Assembly (NCBI GenBank): GCA_025350905.1
Contig: JANXWY010000311.1
Coordinates: 1 to 51,821 of the forward strand
Direction of reading: 5' to 3'
Origin: Verrucomicrobiota bacterium
GTDB lineage: Bacteria; Verrucomicrobiota; Verrucomicrobiia; Limisphaerales; JADLHS01
Length of the DNA stretch: 51,821 nt
Positions 1-7,897 of this stretch are shown piece after piece. The first letter of the stretch is position 1, and the number at the start of each line of letters is the position of its first letter. The notes beneath the pieces are model-generated. The model was given only the letters and a program-made list of their open reading frames with translations. It was not told the origin of the DNA and did not search any database. Both the position numbers and the translations under genes were made by a program.

Positions 1-68
1 TTCTCGCGGCGTGTGGTCTTCTTTTTGGCGGCAAACTCGGCGTGCGTGAAACTGGTCTGGTGGGTCAT
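1..68 (-). mobile_element. IS5-family transposase, N-terminal fragment (runs off window)
   Basis: Reading leftward from an ATG at 66-68, the first 22 codons begin [20 protein letters not shown] and continue R-E into the window edge. A short polar start followed by K-x-T-R-R-E is typical of the N-terminus of IS5-type DDE transposases (family knowledge). Only the start is visible, so it cannot be said whether the element is intact. It starts 56 bp downstream of a broken IS481-type ORF on the same strand, so it may have inserted into that element. Confidence 0.55.
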
Positions 69-124
69 GCAACACAGACGAGAAAATCAGCCTCCTCGTT
101 CAAAAGAAATCCATGCGGATTAAA

Positions 125-301
125 TCAGCGTTTCCCTAATCCCTTCAAACCCTCCGCGGCATAGCGCTCCAAATGTTTAGAGCCAGTCTTGCGGCTGATG
201 CCGAACTGCTCGCACCGTTCGCTCACCGTAAATCGCGCACTCTGCGCCAACCTCACAAATCGAATGATCTCGTCCATCGGGTTCACATTTTTCCAAGCCA
301 T
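125..301 (-). pseudogene. IS481-family transposase N-terminal remnant
   Basis: The minus strand encodes 58 aa starting MAWKNVNPMDEIIRFVRLAQ, with a helix-turn-helix around residues 28-52 that contains E-Q-F-G-I-S-R-K-T-G and ends L-K-G-L-G-K-R before TGA at 125-127. This matches the first HTH of IS481/IS3-type integrases (M-D-E...F...EFGISRKTGYK). A full IS481 transposase is over 300 aa with a DDE core; here the frame stops just after the HTH and what follows does not resemble the rest of the protein, so I read it as a truncated relic. Confidence 0.7.
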
Positions 302-313
302 ATTGCTCGGCCC

Positions 314-356
314 TGTAACCTATCACCCCGGTCTGTTTGTTACCTATCACTCCGGT
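314..356 (+). repeat. 19-bp direct repeat upstream of the IS481 remnant
   Basis: tgtaacctatcaccccggt (314-332) and tgttacctatcactccggt (338-356) are tandem near-copies (17/19 identical) with a 24-bp period. They lie just upstream of the IS481-type start codon at 301, where the terminal sequences and transposase-binding repeats of such elements are expected. Assignment to the element end is an inference. Confidence 0.6.
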
Positions 357-359
357 TCG

Positions 360-424
360 AACATCTGAAGGAATGCAATTAACCCTCCGCTTCGCTCCGG
401 GTTAACTGCATTCCTTCAGATGTT
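360..424. repeat. 26-bp inverted repeat with 13-nt loop
   Basis: The left arm (360-385) and right arm (399-424) are reverse complements at 25 of 26 positions, separated by tccgcttcgctcc. The arms contain the core atctgaaggaatgca. There is no T-run after either arm, so it is not a simple terminator. It sits between the IS481 remnant with its direct repeats and the gap promoter region. It may be a small non-autonomous element or an IS end. Confidence 0.75.
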
Positions 425-569
425 ATGCATGACCTGCCGGCGCAGGGAATGCCCTCGAAGTCCAGCGCCCATGCTCCATTACGCCAATCGCCCCCAGTAA
501 TCCGTCCTGCTGCGAAGGCCCCGGAATATTCTTGTTTTCAAAACTAGGCGATTACCCTTCGTTTCCGCG

Positions 570-597
570 TTGACCCACGACCTTTGCCAGCTACCAT
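570..597 (+). promoter_or_regulatory. candidate sigma70-like promoter of gap
   Basis: TTGACC at 570-575 (5/6 to TTGACA) is followed after 16 nt by taccat at 592-597 (4/6 to TATAAT), about 55 nt ahead of the gap start codon. The rest of 425-652 shows no gene. There is no clear Shine-Dalgarno in front of the ATG at 653. The call rests on consensus match only. Confidence 0.35.
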
Positions 598-619
598 GCA
601 CTGTAGTTTTTTAACCTAA

Positions 620-1702
<1,083 letters not shown>

Positions 1703-1723
1703 GCCACACCACCGAAATTCGCG

Positions 1724-1755
1724 AACGGCGATCCGGCAACGGATCGCCGTTTTTT
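1724..1755 (+). terminator. rho-independent terminator of gap
   Basis: A perfect 12-bp stem (aacggcgatccg / cggatcgccgtt) with a gcaa tetraloop runs straight into T residues up to 1755. It lies 21 nt after the gap stop codon and is the clearest terminator in the window. Confidence 0.92.
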
Positions 1756-2162
1756 GTGGAACGAATGGAAGCCAGTGGAGGGCGGCGACAATTGACGATT
1801 CACAATCCGGGATCCGAAACCGGTAAAGTATCTTGCCTTGCTCGCCCTCATTTTGTCTTTCTCCGCCGAGGACAAGGAACGGCCGCGGTTCATCTTGGTT
1901 TTCGCCTGTGACCGTCCGGCAAATCCAGTGGCGCATAGTTGAGCGAGCAGAGAACCATGCTCCTCCTTCTCCTTGGGGAGAAGGCCGGGATGAAGGAGGT
2001 TGTTGAACTGCCTTCTCCAGGTCGTGTTTCGGACTGGCAAAGCGACCCGGCTCTGCCTTCATTCATTTGTCGGCGTTTGGGGGTTGTATGTCCGGGGCGG
2101 GTTCTTTAGCCTGCCGCTGGCGGCTGAATCGGCTTCCGCCAACAATCTTTGCGTCGACCCAA
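1756..2162. other. 407-bp intergenic region, gap to livJ
   Basis: No credible ORF was found here; the ORFs crossing it are antisense or have no family resemblance. It contains the hairpin repeat at 1962-1999. The region presumably holds the promoter of the liv operon, but no convincing -35/-10 pair stands out. Confidence 0.5.
1962..1999. repeat. dispersed hairpin repeat (copy 1)
   Basis: An inner stem ccttctcc (1965-1972)/ggagaagg (1977-1984) with a ttgg loop is extended by outer arms cctcctt (1962-1968)/aaggagg (1993-1999). On the minus strand it reads ccttcatcccggccttctcc, which resembles the core of the repeat at 24703-24847 (ctcaccccggccctctcccc). The two look like members of one dispersed family. 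Confidence 0.55.
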
Positions 2163-3332
2163 ATGATGACACGACCAAACTTCTTCCTCACGGCCTTGCT
2201 GGCCATTGGCTGCGCCGGGATGAGCGGCGGCTGCAAGCCCTCCGCCGTCGAATCGAAGGGCGAAGCCGCCGGCGAGCCAATCAAAATCGGCCAGTTCGCA
2301 TCGCTCACCGGCAAAGAAGCCACGTTCGGCATTTCGTCCGATGAAGGCACCACGCTGGCCGTTGAGGAAATCAACGCGGCGGGAGGCGTGTTGGGTCGGA
2401 AACTAAAACTGCTTACGGAAGACACGCAATCGAAGCCGGGCGAGCCCGCCACGGTCGTCAACAAGCTCATCGCCCGCGACGGCGTGGTGGCCATCCTCGG
2501 GGAGGTCGCCTCCAGCCGCTCGCTGGAAGCCGCGCCGATCTGCCAGCAGAGCCAGATTCCCATGATTTCGCCCTCGTCCACCAATCCCAAGGTCACCGAG
2601 GTGGGCGATTACATATTCCGCGTCTGTTTTATTGATCCGTTCCAAGGCACGGTGATGGCCAATTTCGCGCGGAAGACGCTCCAGGCGAAAACGGTCGCGG
2701 TGTTCACCGACGCGAAGAGTGATTACAGCAAGGGGCTGGCGAAATTTTTCAAAGAGAAATTCGTCGCCAACGGCGGCACGATTGCCGTTGAACTGGACTA
2801 CAATGGCGGGGATAAGGATTTCAAGGCGCAACTCACGGCCATCAAGGCGGCCAACCCCGACGCGGTCTTCGTGCCCGGCTATTACACCGACGCCGCTTTG
2901 ATTTGCGTGCAAGCCAAACAGCTTGGCCTGAATGTCCCCTTCATGGGCGGCGACGGGTGGGAATCGGAAAAGCTGGTCGAGATTGGGCGGGAGGCCGTCG
3001 AGGGCCAGTATTTCTCAACGCATTACCACCCTGACGTGGGTAGCGAACAGAGTAAACAATTTCTGCAACACTATCGCGCCCGATGGCAGGGCAAGACCCC
3101 GGATGCGCTGGCGGCCTGTGCTTATGATTCCGTAATCGTGCTGGCGGACGCGTTCAAACGAGCGGGCAGCACCGAGGGCCCCAAGGTCCGCGATGCCCTG
3201 GCCGCCACCAAAGACTTCGCCGCCGTGACCGGCAACATCTCCATTGATACCCACCGCGACGCTTCCAAAGCGGCCGTCATCCTGCAAGTTAAGGACGGGA
3301 AATATAAATATCTCGAGACCGTCGCGCCGTAA
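2163..3332 (+). CDS. livJ: branched-chain amino-acid/amide ABC transporter substrate-binding protein
   Basis: This is the periplasmic-side receptor of the importer encoded downstream (Peripla_BP_6/Leu-Ile-Val-binding family). The 389-aa product starts at MMTRPNFFLTALLAIGC. The first 24 residues look like a lipoprotein signal, with Cys17 or Cys24 (SGGC) as possible lipidation site. The mature part begins EPIKIGQFASLTGKEATFG, followed by EEINAAGGVLGRKL, both hallmarks of the family. An in-frame ATG at 2067 would add 32 residues that do not look like a signal peptide, so 2163 is preferred. No Shine-Dalgarno is evident. The true ligand (Leu/Ile/Val, urea, short amides) cannot be read from sequence. 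Confidence 0.9.
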   Translation: MMTRPNFFLTALLAIGCAGMSGGCKPSAVESKGEAAGEPIKIGQFASLTGKEATFGISSDEGTTLAVEEINAAGGVLGRKLKLLTEDTQSKPGEPATVVNKLIARDGVVAILGEVASSRSLEAAPICQQSQIPMISPSSTNPKVTEVGDYIFRVCFIDPFQGTVMANFARKTLQAKTVAVFTDAKSDYSKGLAKFFKEKFVANGGTIAVELDYNGGDKDFKAQLTAIKAANPDAVFVPGYYTDAALICVQAKQLGLNVPFMGGDGWESEKLVEIGREAVEGQYFSTHYHPDVGSEQSKQFLQHYRARWQGKTPDALAACAYDSVIVLADAFKRAGSTEGPKVRDALAATKDFAAVTGNISIDTHRDASKAAVILQVKDGKYKYLETVAP

Positions 3333-3360
3333 GCCGTGCCCGCCCAATTACCGCCCGGGG

Positions 3361-3488
3361 GCCGGTTTGGAAACTCGCACTTCTGTCGTAGCAGCCGACG
3401 TCAGGAGGCTCAAACCTCTTGGTAGTTGTGGACCGCTATTACCAGCAGTCAGAGCCTTCTTACGTCGGCTGCTACTCTGCAAACCGGC
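3361..3488. repeat. 128-bp hairpin element between livJ and livH
   Basis: Nested inverted repeats: outer gccggtttg (3361-3369)/caaaccggc (3480-3488) and a 24-nt pair at 3388-3411 and 3452-3475 matching at 22/24 (gtagcagccgacgt core). The unit starts about 30 nt after the livJ stop and ends about 30 nt before the livH start. It looks like a non-autonomous palindromic element (MITE/REP-like). It could also damp transcription between receptor and permease genes. Confidence 0.75.
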
Positions 3489-3518
3489 TCTTAGCCAATT
3501 GATTTCGGCCCCGCGCCG

Positions 3519-4448
3519 TTGCAGACTGGCACGATAGTGACGGAAGTTTTCCAGCAACTCATCAACGGGCTCGCCCTCGGCGCGATCTACGGCCTCATCG
3601 CGCTGGGTTATACCATGGTCTATGGCGTTCTGCGGTTCATCAATTTCGCGCACGGGGATGTCTTCATGCTCGGCGCGTTCGCCGGTTACTTTTTTGCCCC
3701 CGCCGTCAATCGCTTCCTGCCGGCGCAATCGTATCTCGGCGGTGCGCTCGTATTGATTGCGTCCATGGCCGTGTGCGCGCTGATCGGGATGGTGATCGAA
3801 TTCCTGGCCTACCGTCCGTTGCGCAACCGGCCCAAACTTACCGTCCTGATCACGGCCATCGGCGTATCCTTGCTCATTGAATACACCTGCCAGCACGCGG
3901 CCGTGTTTGGCGCGGCCCCGCGAAAATTTCCCGACCTGATTCCCGCGACCACCTGGCATGTCGGCGGCCTCGTCATCGCCTCCACCCAGGTGATCGTCCT
4001 GGTGACCACGTTGAGCCTGTTAATTGCGTTGCGGTTCATCGTACAAAAAACGAAGGTGGGCACGGCCATGCGCGCCGTGTCGTTTAACGAACAGGCCGCG
4101 GTGCTCATGGGCGTGAACCTCAATCGCATCATCTCCTTCACGTTCGGCCTCGGCTCGGCGCTGGCGGCGGCGGGCGGCATTCTGTACGCGATGAATTACT
4201 CCAGCATCGAGCCGCTCATGGGCGTGCAAACCGGTCTGAAGGCATTCGTCGCGGCGGTGGTGGGCGGCATCGGCAATCTGCCGGGCGCGGCCCTGGGCGG
4301 TTTGATCCTGGGTATCGTCGAAACCTTCGCCGGCGGCATCCCCGGCCTGTCGAATTATCGCGACGGCATCGCGTTCGCGATCTTGATTCTAATCCTGCTG
4401 TTCCGACCCAGCGGGCTGCTGGGCAAACCGCAAATCGAGAAAGTGTGA
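3519..4448 (+). CDS. livH: branched-chain amino-acid ABC transporter permease LivH
   Basis: This is one of the two inner-membrane permeases of the importer. The 309-aa hydrophobic protein has the LivH signatures QLINGLALGAIYGLIALGYT near the N-terminus, RFINFAHGD after the first segments, and near the C-terminus KAFVAAVVGGIGNLPGAALG and LLFRPSGLLG; about eight membrane segments are expected for the family. The start is non-ATG: TTG at 3519, or GTG at 3537 (six codons later), which gives VTEVFQQLINGL and fits the family N-terminus well. It is co-directional with livJ and livM. Confidence 0.93.
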   Translation: MQTGTIVTEVFQQLINGLALGAIYGLIALGYTMVYGVLRFINFAHGDVFMLGAFAGYFFAPAVNRFLPAQSYLGGALVLIASMAVCALIGMVIEFLAYRPLRNRPKLTVLITAIGVSLLIEYTCQHAAVFGAAPRKFPDLIPATTWHVGGLVIASTQVIVLVTTLSLLIALRFIVQKTKVGTAMRAVSFNEQAAVLMGVNLNRIISFTFGLGSALAAAGGILYAMNYSSIEPLMGVQTGLKAFVAAVVGGIGNLPGAALGGLILGIVETFAGGIPGLSNYRDGIAFAILILILLFRPSGLLGKPQIEKV

Positions 4449-4587
4449 AAAGCGCCAACCTCCAACCTCCATCATTCACAGCACCTGCCAACTCCATTCT
4501 TCAAGTGGGCTTGCGCGCCCGGTTGGAGCTTGATGGTTGGAATTTCTCTGGAGTTTGGAGTTTGGTATTTGGTGTTTATTTCAATCA
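4449..4587. repeat. low-complexity spacer between livH and livM
   Basis: The 139 bp between the livH stop and the livM start are strongly skewed: the left part is pyrimidine-rich (caacctccaacctcca), the right part its purine-rich counterpart (ggagtttggagtttgg). Short inverted matches such as ctccaacc/ggttggag occur. No ORF of its own. An in-frame ATG at 4537 would extend LivM by 17 residues encoded by this repeat-like sequence and is rejected as start. Confidence 0.45.
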
Positions 4588-5508
4588 ATGAATTCCGGCG
4601 CGAAACGGTGGTTGCTGGTCGCCGTGGCAGCGGCGATGGCGGTGTCCTATTTCTCCGCCCAGTTCAACCGCTACTATCTCGGCATCGTCATCGACATCGG
4701 CATCAACATCATTCTGGCGGTCAGCCTCAATCTCATCAACGGCCACACCGGCCAGTTCAGCCTCGGCCATGCGGGGTTCATGGCGGTGGGCGGCTACACG
4801 GCCGCGAAGATTACGCTGACGATGCAAACAATCTTACCGCCGTGGGCGCACCCGTTGTTGTTCCTTGTCGCGCTGCTGCTCGGCGGCGGGCTGGCGGCGT
4901 TGGCCGGCCTGGCTGTGGGCGTGCCGACGTTGCGGCTTCGGGGTGATTATCTCGCCATCGTGACCCTGGGCTTCGGCGAAATCATCCGCGTCTTTTTCCA
5001 AACGACCGAGGCCTTCGGTGCGGCCACCGGTTTAACCGGCATCCCGCACTGGACCACGTTTGCCTGGGCCTGGAGCTTAGCCGCCCTGACCGTATTCGTC
5101 GTCGGCTGCTTGGTGAGTTCCACCTATGGCCGCGGTTTCCTCGCCGTCCATGACGATGAAGTGGCGGCCGGTGCGATGGGCATCAATCCGGTGCGCTACA
5201 AGGTCACCGCGTTTGTCATCGGTGCCTTCTTCGCGGGCATCGCGGGTGGACTCTATGCGCATCACAAACAGTTCCTGTCACCCGGCGGCTTCGATTTCAT
5301 GAAGAGCATCGACATCGTGGTGATGGTGATCCTCGGCGGCATGGGCCGCACCGCCGGCGTGATCGTCGCCGCCGTGCTGTTGACGCTGTTGCCCGAAGTC
5401 CTGCGCGGTTTCGCCGACTACCGCATGATTATTTACTCGCTGCTCATCATTGTCCTGATGATCGCTCGGCCCCAGGGACTTTTTGCCTTCCGAAGGCAAA
5501 GGAATTAA
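4588..5508 (+). CDS. livM: branched-chain amino-acid ABC transporter permease LivM
   Basis: This is the second membrane subunit of the importer. The 306-aa protein has LivM hallmarks: NIILAVSLNLINGHTGQFSL, GHAGFMAVGGYTAAK, VPTLRLRGDYLAIVTLGFGE and GGMGRTAGV near the C-terminus, ending LLIIVLMIARPQGLFAFRRQ. The ATG at 4588 gives a positively charged start (MNSGAKRW) before the first membrane segment. The stop codon TAA (5506-5508) lies inside the left terminus of the following four-helix-bundle cassette, so the cassette supplies the end of this gene. Confidence 0.93.
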   Translation: MNSGAKRWLLVAVAAAMAVSYFSAQFNRYYLGIVIDIGINIILAVSLNLINGHTGQFSLGHAGFMAVGGYTAAKITLTMQTILPPWAHPLLFLVALLLGGGLAALAGLAVGVPTLRLRGDYLAIVTLGFGEIIRVFFQTTEAFGAATGLTGIPHWTTFAWAWSLAALTVFVVGCLVSSTYGRGFLAVHDDEVAAGAMGINPVRYKVTAFVIGAFFAGIAGGLYAHHKQFLSPGGFDFMKSIDIVVMVILGGMGRTAGVIVAAVLLTLLPEVLRGFADYRMIIYSLLIIVLMIARPQGLFAFRRQRN

Positions 5509-5954
5509 AAATTAGAAATGAAAAATGCCGACTCCAATTCGGGAGGTCGCGGAAAAATACCGCCGAAGGATATTGTTGTTCGCACTTTTGATTTCGCTGT
5601 CCTCATCATTCAACTCTGTGTGAAGCTGGATGAACGTGCAGGCGTTGGGCGGGTGTTGATGAGCCAGATTCTACGCGCCGGGACCAGTGTTCCAGCCAAT
5701 GTCGAGGAAGCGCAGGCCGCTCAAAGCAAGGCCGATTTTATCGGTAAGATGAGGATTGCGCTGAAAGAAGCGCGAGAGACGCACCTGCGATTGCGCCTGC
5801 TTGCGCCAGCAAAAGTAGTTTCGGCAACTGAATTACAACCGTTGATTCAAGAAGCCGACGAGATCAAACGTGTAATTGGCGCGATTATCCTCTCCACCAA
5901 ACGCGGCGAGGGTGTCTGACCGCTTTTTAACTTTGCATTTTTAATTTTTAATTC
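5502..5954. mobile_element. four-helix-bundle cassette 1 with inverted termini
   Basis: Left end gaattaaaaattagaaatg (5502-5520) and right end gcatttttaatttttaattc (5935-5954) are reverse complements at 18 of 19 positions. Between them lies a single ORF (5518-5919). The left end overlaps the livM stop codon and the right end stops one base before the livG ATG. The right 31 bp (5924-5954) match the right end of cassette 2 at 30/31. No target-site duplication is obvious. Mobility is inferred; the inverted termini and two copies are seen directly. Confidence 0.7.
5518..5919 (+). CDS. four-helix-bundle protein (S23/IVP family), copy 1
   Basis: This 133-aa protein belongs to the four-helix-bundle family first seen in 23S rRNA intervening sequences and structurally related to Avd of diversity-generating retroelements (family knowledge; molecular role unknown). 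It carries the family core QILRAGTSVPANVEEAQAAQ, then SKADFIGKMRIALKEARET and LRLRLL, in helical periodicity with no signal peptide. It starts 9 nt after the livM stop and ends 35 nt before livG. It has no role in amino-acid transport that I know of. Its paralogue at 6737 shares most residues, and many nucleotide differences are at third codon positions, which implies selection on the protein. Confidence 0.88.
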   Translation: MKNADSNSGGRGKIPPKDIVVRTFDFAVLIIQLCVKLDERAGVGRVLMSQILRAGTSVPANVEEAQAAQSKADFIGKMRIALKEARETHLRLRLLAPAKVVSATELQPLIQEADEIKRVIGAIILSTKRGEGV

Positions 5955-6740
5955 ATGCCTCCGCTGCTCGAACTCGACAAAGTGACCATCCGCTTCGGTG
6001 GCCTCACGGCGGTGTCGGAACTGGACTTGCATATCGGGGCGCATGAGCTGGTTGGCCTCATCGGTCCGAATGGCGCGGGCAAAACCACCGCGTTCAATCT
6101 CGTCACCGGCGTTTACCAACCCACTGGTGGAGGCATTTCCTTCCAAGGTCAGTCGACCGCCAATTTGAAGCCGCACCAACTCACCCGGCGCGGCATCGCG
6201 CGCACCTTCCAGAACATCCGGCTGTTCGCTTCGATGAGCGTGTTCGACAACGTGCGCGCCGCCGTACAGCTGCATCGGCCGCACGGCATTCGCGATGCCC
6301 TCTGGCGCGGCCGGAGTTTTCGCGACGGCGAAAAGGCGGTCGAAACGCAGGTCATGGAGCTGTTGGAGATTTTCAAGCTGGGCCGCTTCCGCGAAGCCAA
6401 TGCCCGGAGTTTGCCGTACGGGGAACAGCGGCGGCTCGAGATCGTCCGCGCGCTCGCCACGCAGCCGAAACTTCTGCTCCTGGACGAGCCCGCCGCGGGC
6501 ATGAACCCGACGGAGAAGGTGGAGTTGACGCGCCTCATCCGCTTCATCAAGGACAAGTTTCAAATCGCGGTCTTGTTGGTGGAACACGACATGCAAGTCG
6601 TCATGAGCATCTGCGAGCGCGTGGCCGTGCTCGATTATGGGGTAAAGATCGCGGAAGGCACGCCGGCCGAAGTGCGGGCGAACCCGAAAGTGATTGAGGC
6701 GTATCTTGGTGGGGAATTACAAATTCAAAATTCAAAATGA
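5955..6740 (+). CDS. livG: branched-chain amino-acid ABC transporter ATP-binding protein LivG
   Basis: This is one of the paired cytoplasmic ATPases that power the importer. The 261-aa protein has Walker A GPNGAGKTT (near residue 40), the LivG-specific GIARTFQNIRLF, a signature region LPYGEQRRLEIVRALA, Walker B LLLLDEPAAGMNP and the H-loop LLVEHDMQVV. The normal family end (VIEAYLG) is followed by GELQIQNSK, which is encoded by the left terminus of the next cassette. Its stop TGA overlaps the ATG of the second four-helix-bundle gene (ATGA), which would allow translational coupling. Confidence 0.96.
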   Translation: MPPLLELDKVTIRFGGLTAVSELDLHIGAHELVGLIGPNGAGKTTAFNLVTGVYQPTGGGISFQGQSTANLKPHQLTRRGIARTFQNIRLFASMSVFDNVRAAVQLHRPHGIRDALWRGRSFRDGEKAVETQVMELLEIFKLGRFREANARSLPYGEQRRLEIVRALATQPKLLLLDEPAAGMNPTEKVELTRLIRFIKDKFQIAVLLVEHDMQVVMSICERVAVLDYGVKIAEGTPAEVRANPKVIEAYLGGELQIQNSK

Positions 6741-7172
6741 AAAACGCCGACACCAGTTCGCACGACCCTAGGGCAAAGCTGCCAAAGGATGTTGTCGTGG
6801 GCGCTTTTGATTTTGCGGTCTCTGTGATGCAACTTTGCGTGAAGTTGGACGAGCGCCCCGGGGTGGGAAGGGTTTTGATGAGCCAGATTCTTCGGGCCGG
6901 GACCAGTGTGGCAGCGAATGGGGAGGAGGCTCAGGCAGCGCAGAGCAAAGCTGATTTTGTCAGCAAGATGAGCCTCGCGCTCAAGGAACCCCGCGAAACT
7001 CATCTTCGACTGCGGTTGCTCGTTCCGGCCAAAGTAATTCCGCCGAATGATCTGAAGCCGCTCCTTCAGGAAGCCGACGAAATCAAGCGCGGCATCGGAG
7101 CCATCATTGTTTCCACCAAGCGTGGCGGGGCCGATTATAGGTTTTTAATTTTGCATTTTTAATTTTTAATTC
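6714..7172. mobile_element. four-helix-bundle cassette 2 with inverted termini
   Basis: The left end begins gaattacaaattcaaaatt (6714-6732) and the right end is gcatttttaatttttaattc (7153-7172), identical in all 20 bases to the right end of cassette 1. Left and right ends match as inverted repeats at 16 of 19 positions. The unit carries one ORF (6737-7162) and sits between livG and livF. The left end supplies the last codons of livG; the right end stops 5 nt before the livF ATG. Confidence 0.7.
6737..7162 (+). CDS. four-helix-bundle protein (S23/IVP family), copy 2
   Basis: This 141-aa paralogue of the 5518 gene carries the same family core (QILRAGTSVAANGEEAQAAQ, SKADFVSKMSLALKEPRET, LRLRLLVPAKV). 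Over a 123-nt stretch aligned by hand (6839-6961 against 5620-5742) I count 26 differences, about 79% identity. A run of residues after STKRGGADY is read from the right-terminal sequence of the cassette, so the C-terminus (RFLILHF) is probably not functional sequence. One helix position differs from the usual pattern (KEPRET in place of KEARET), which puts a proline in a helix. It overlaps livG by 4 nt. Confidence 0.86.
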   Translation: MKNADTSSHDPRAKLPKDVVVGAFDFAVSVMQLCVKLDERPGVGRVLMSQILRAGTSVAANGEEAQAAQSKADFVSKMSLALKEPRETHLRLRLLVPAKVIPPNDLKPLLQEADEIKRGIGAIIVSTKRGGADYRFLILHF

Positions 7173-7177
7173 CGGCG

Positions 7178-7888
7178 ATGTTAGAAATCAAAAATCTGGC
7201 CGTGAGCTACGGCGCGATTGCCGCGCTGCACGAGATTTCGTTTTCGGTCAAGGCCGGCAGCATCGTCACCCTCATCGGCAGCAACGGCGCCGGCAAAAGC
7301 ACGACGCTGCGGGCGATTTCCGGTTTGGTGAAACCCCAGGCCGGGGAGATTCTTTACGCCGGCCAGAACATCGCCGGCCTGCCGGCGCATCAAATCGTGC
7401 GGCTCGGTCTGTCCCAGGTGCCCGAAGGCCGTATGATTTTTGCCAATCTCACCGTCCACGAAAACCTGATGATGGGTGCGTACCTCCAGCACGACAAGGC
7501 GGTCGTCCGGCGCGAGCTAGAACTGGTCTTCCACACGTTTCCGCGCCTGCAGGAACGCGAGCAGCAAGTCGCCGGCACCCTTTCCGGCGGCGAACAACAG
7601 ATGCTCGCCATTGGCCGTGCGCTCATGAGCAAACCGAAATTCCTGATGCTGGACGAACCATCCCTCGGCATCGCTCCGTTGCTGGTGAAAACCATCTTTG
7701 AAAAGATCGTCGAGATCAACCGCACGCACGGCATCACGATTCTGCTGGTTGAACAAAACGCGAACCTGGCGCTGGAAATTTCCCAATTCGGCTACGTGCT
7801 CGAAACCGGGAAAATAATTCTATACGACAACTCGGCCGCCCTGCGCCAGAACCCGCAGGTCAGGAGCGCTTATTTGGGTGGGTGTTGA
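7178..7888 (+). CDS. livF: branched-chain amino-acid ABC transporter ATP-binding protein LivF
   Basis: This is the second ATPase of the importer and closes the operon. The 236-aa protein has Walker A GSNGAGKST, the LivF-typical LGLSQVPEGRMIFANLTVHE, signature LSGGEQQMLAIGRALM, Walker B FLMLDEPSLGIAP and LLVEQNANLALEIS. The C-terminus (VRSAYLGG) is canonical. It ends 9 nt from the convergent stop of the Uma2-type gene; no terminator with a T-run is visible in that gap. Confidence 0.96.
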   Translation: MLEIKNLAVSYGAIAALHEISFSVKAGSIVTLIGSNGAGKSTTLRAISGLVKPQAGEILYAGQNIAGLPAHQIVRLGLSQVPEGRMIFANLTVHENLMMGAYLQHDKAVVRRELELVFHTFPRLQEREQQVAGTLSGGEQQMLAIGRALMSKPKFLMLDEPSLGIAPLLVKTIFEKIVEINRTHGITILLVEQNANLALEISQFGYVLETGKIILYDNSAALRQNPQVRSAYLGGC

Positions 7889-7897
7889 AGCATGGCG

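Noticed and set aside
173-382. 69-aa plus-strand ORF at the left end
   Set aside because: It is antisense to the IS481-type N-terminus and runs into the 26-bp inverted repeat; no family resemblance.
5502-7172. Diversity-generating retroelement, suggested by Avd-like four-helix-bundle proteins
   Set aside because: No reverse transcriptase, template repeat or variable repeat is present in the window.
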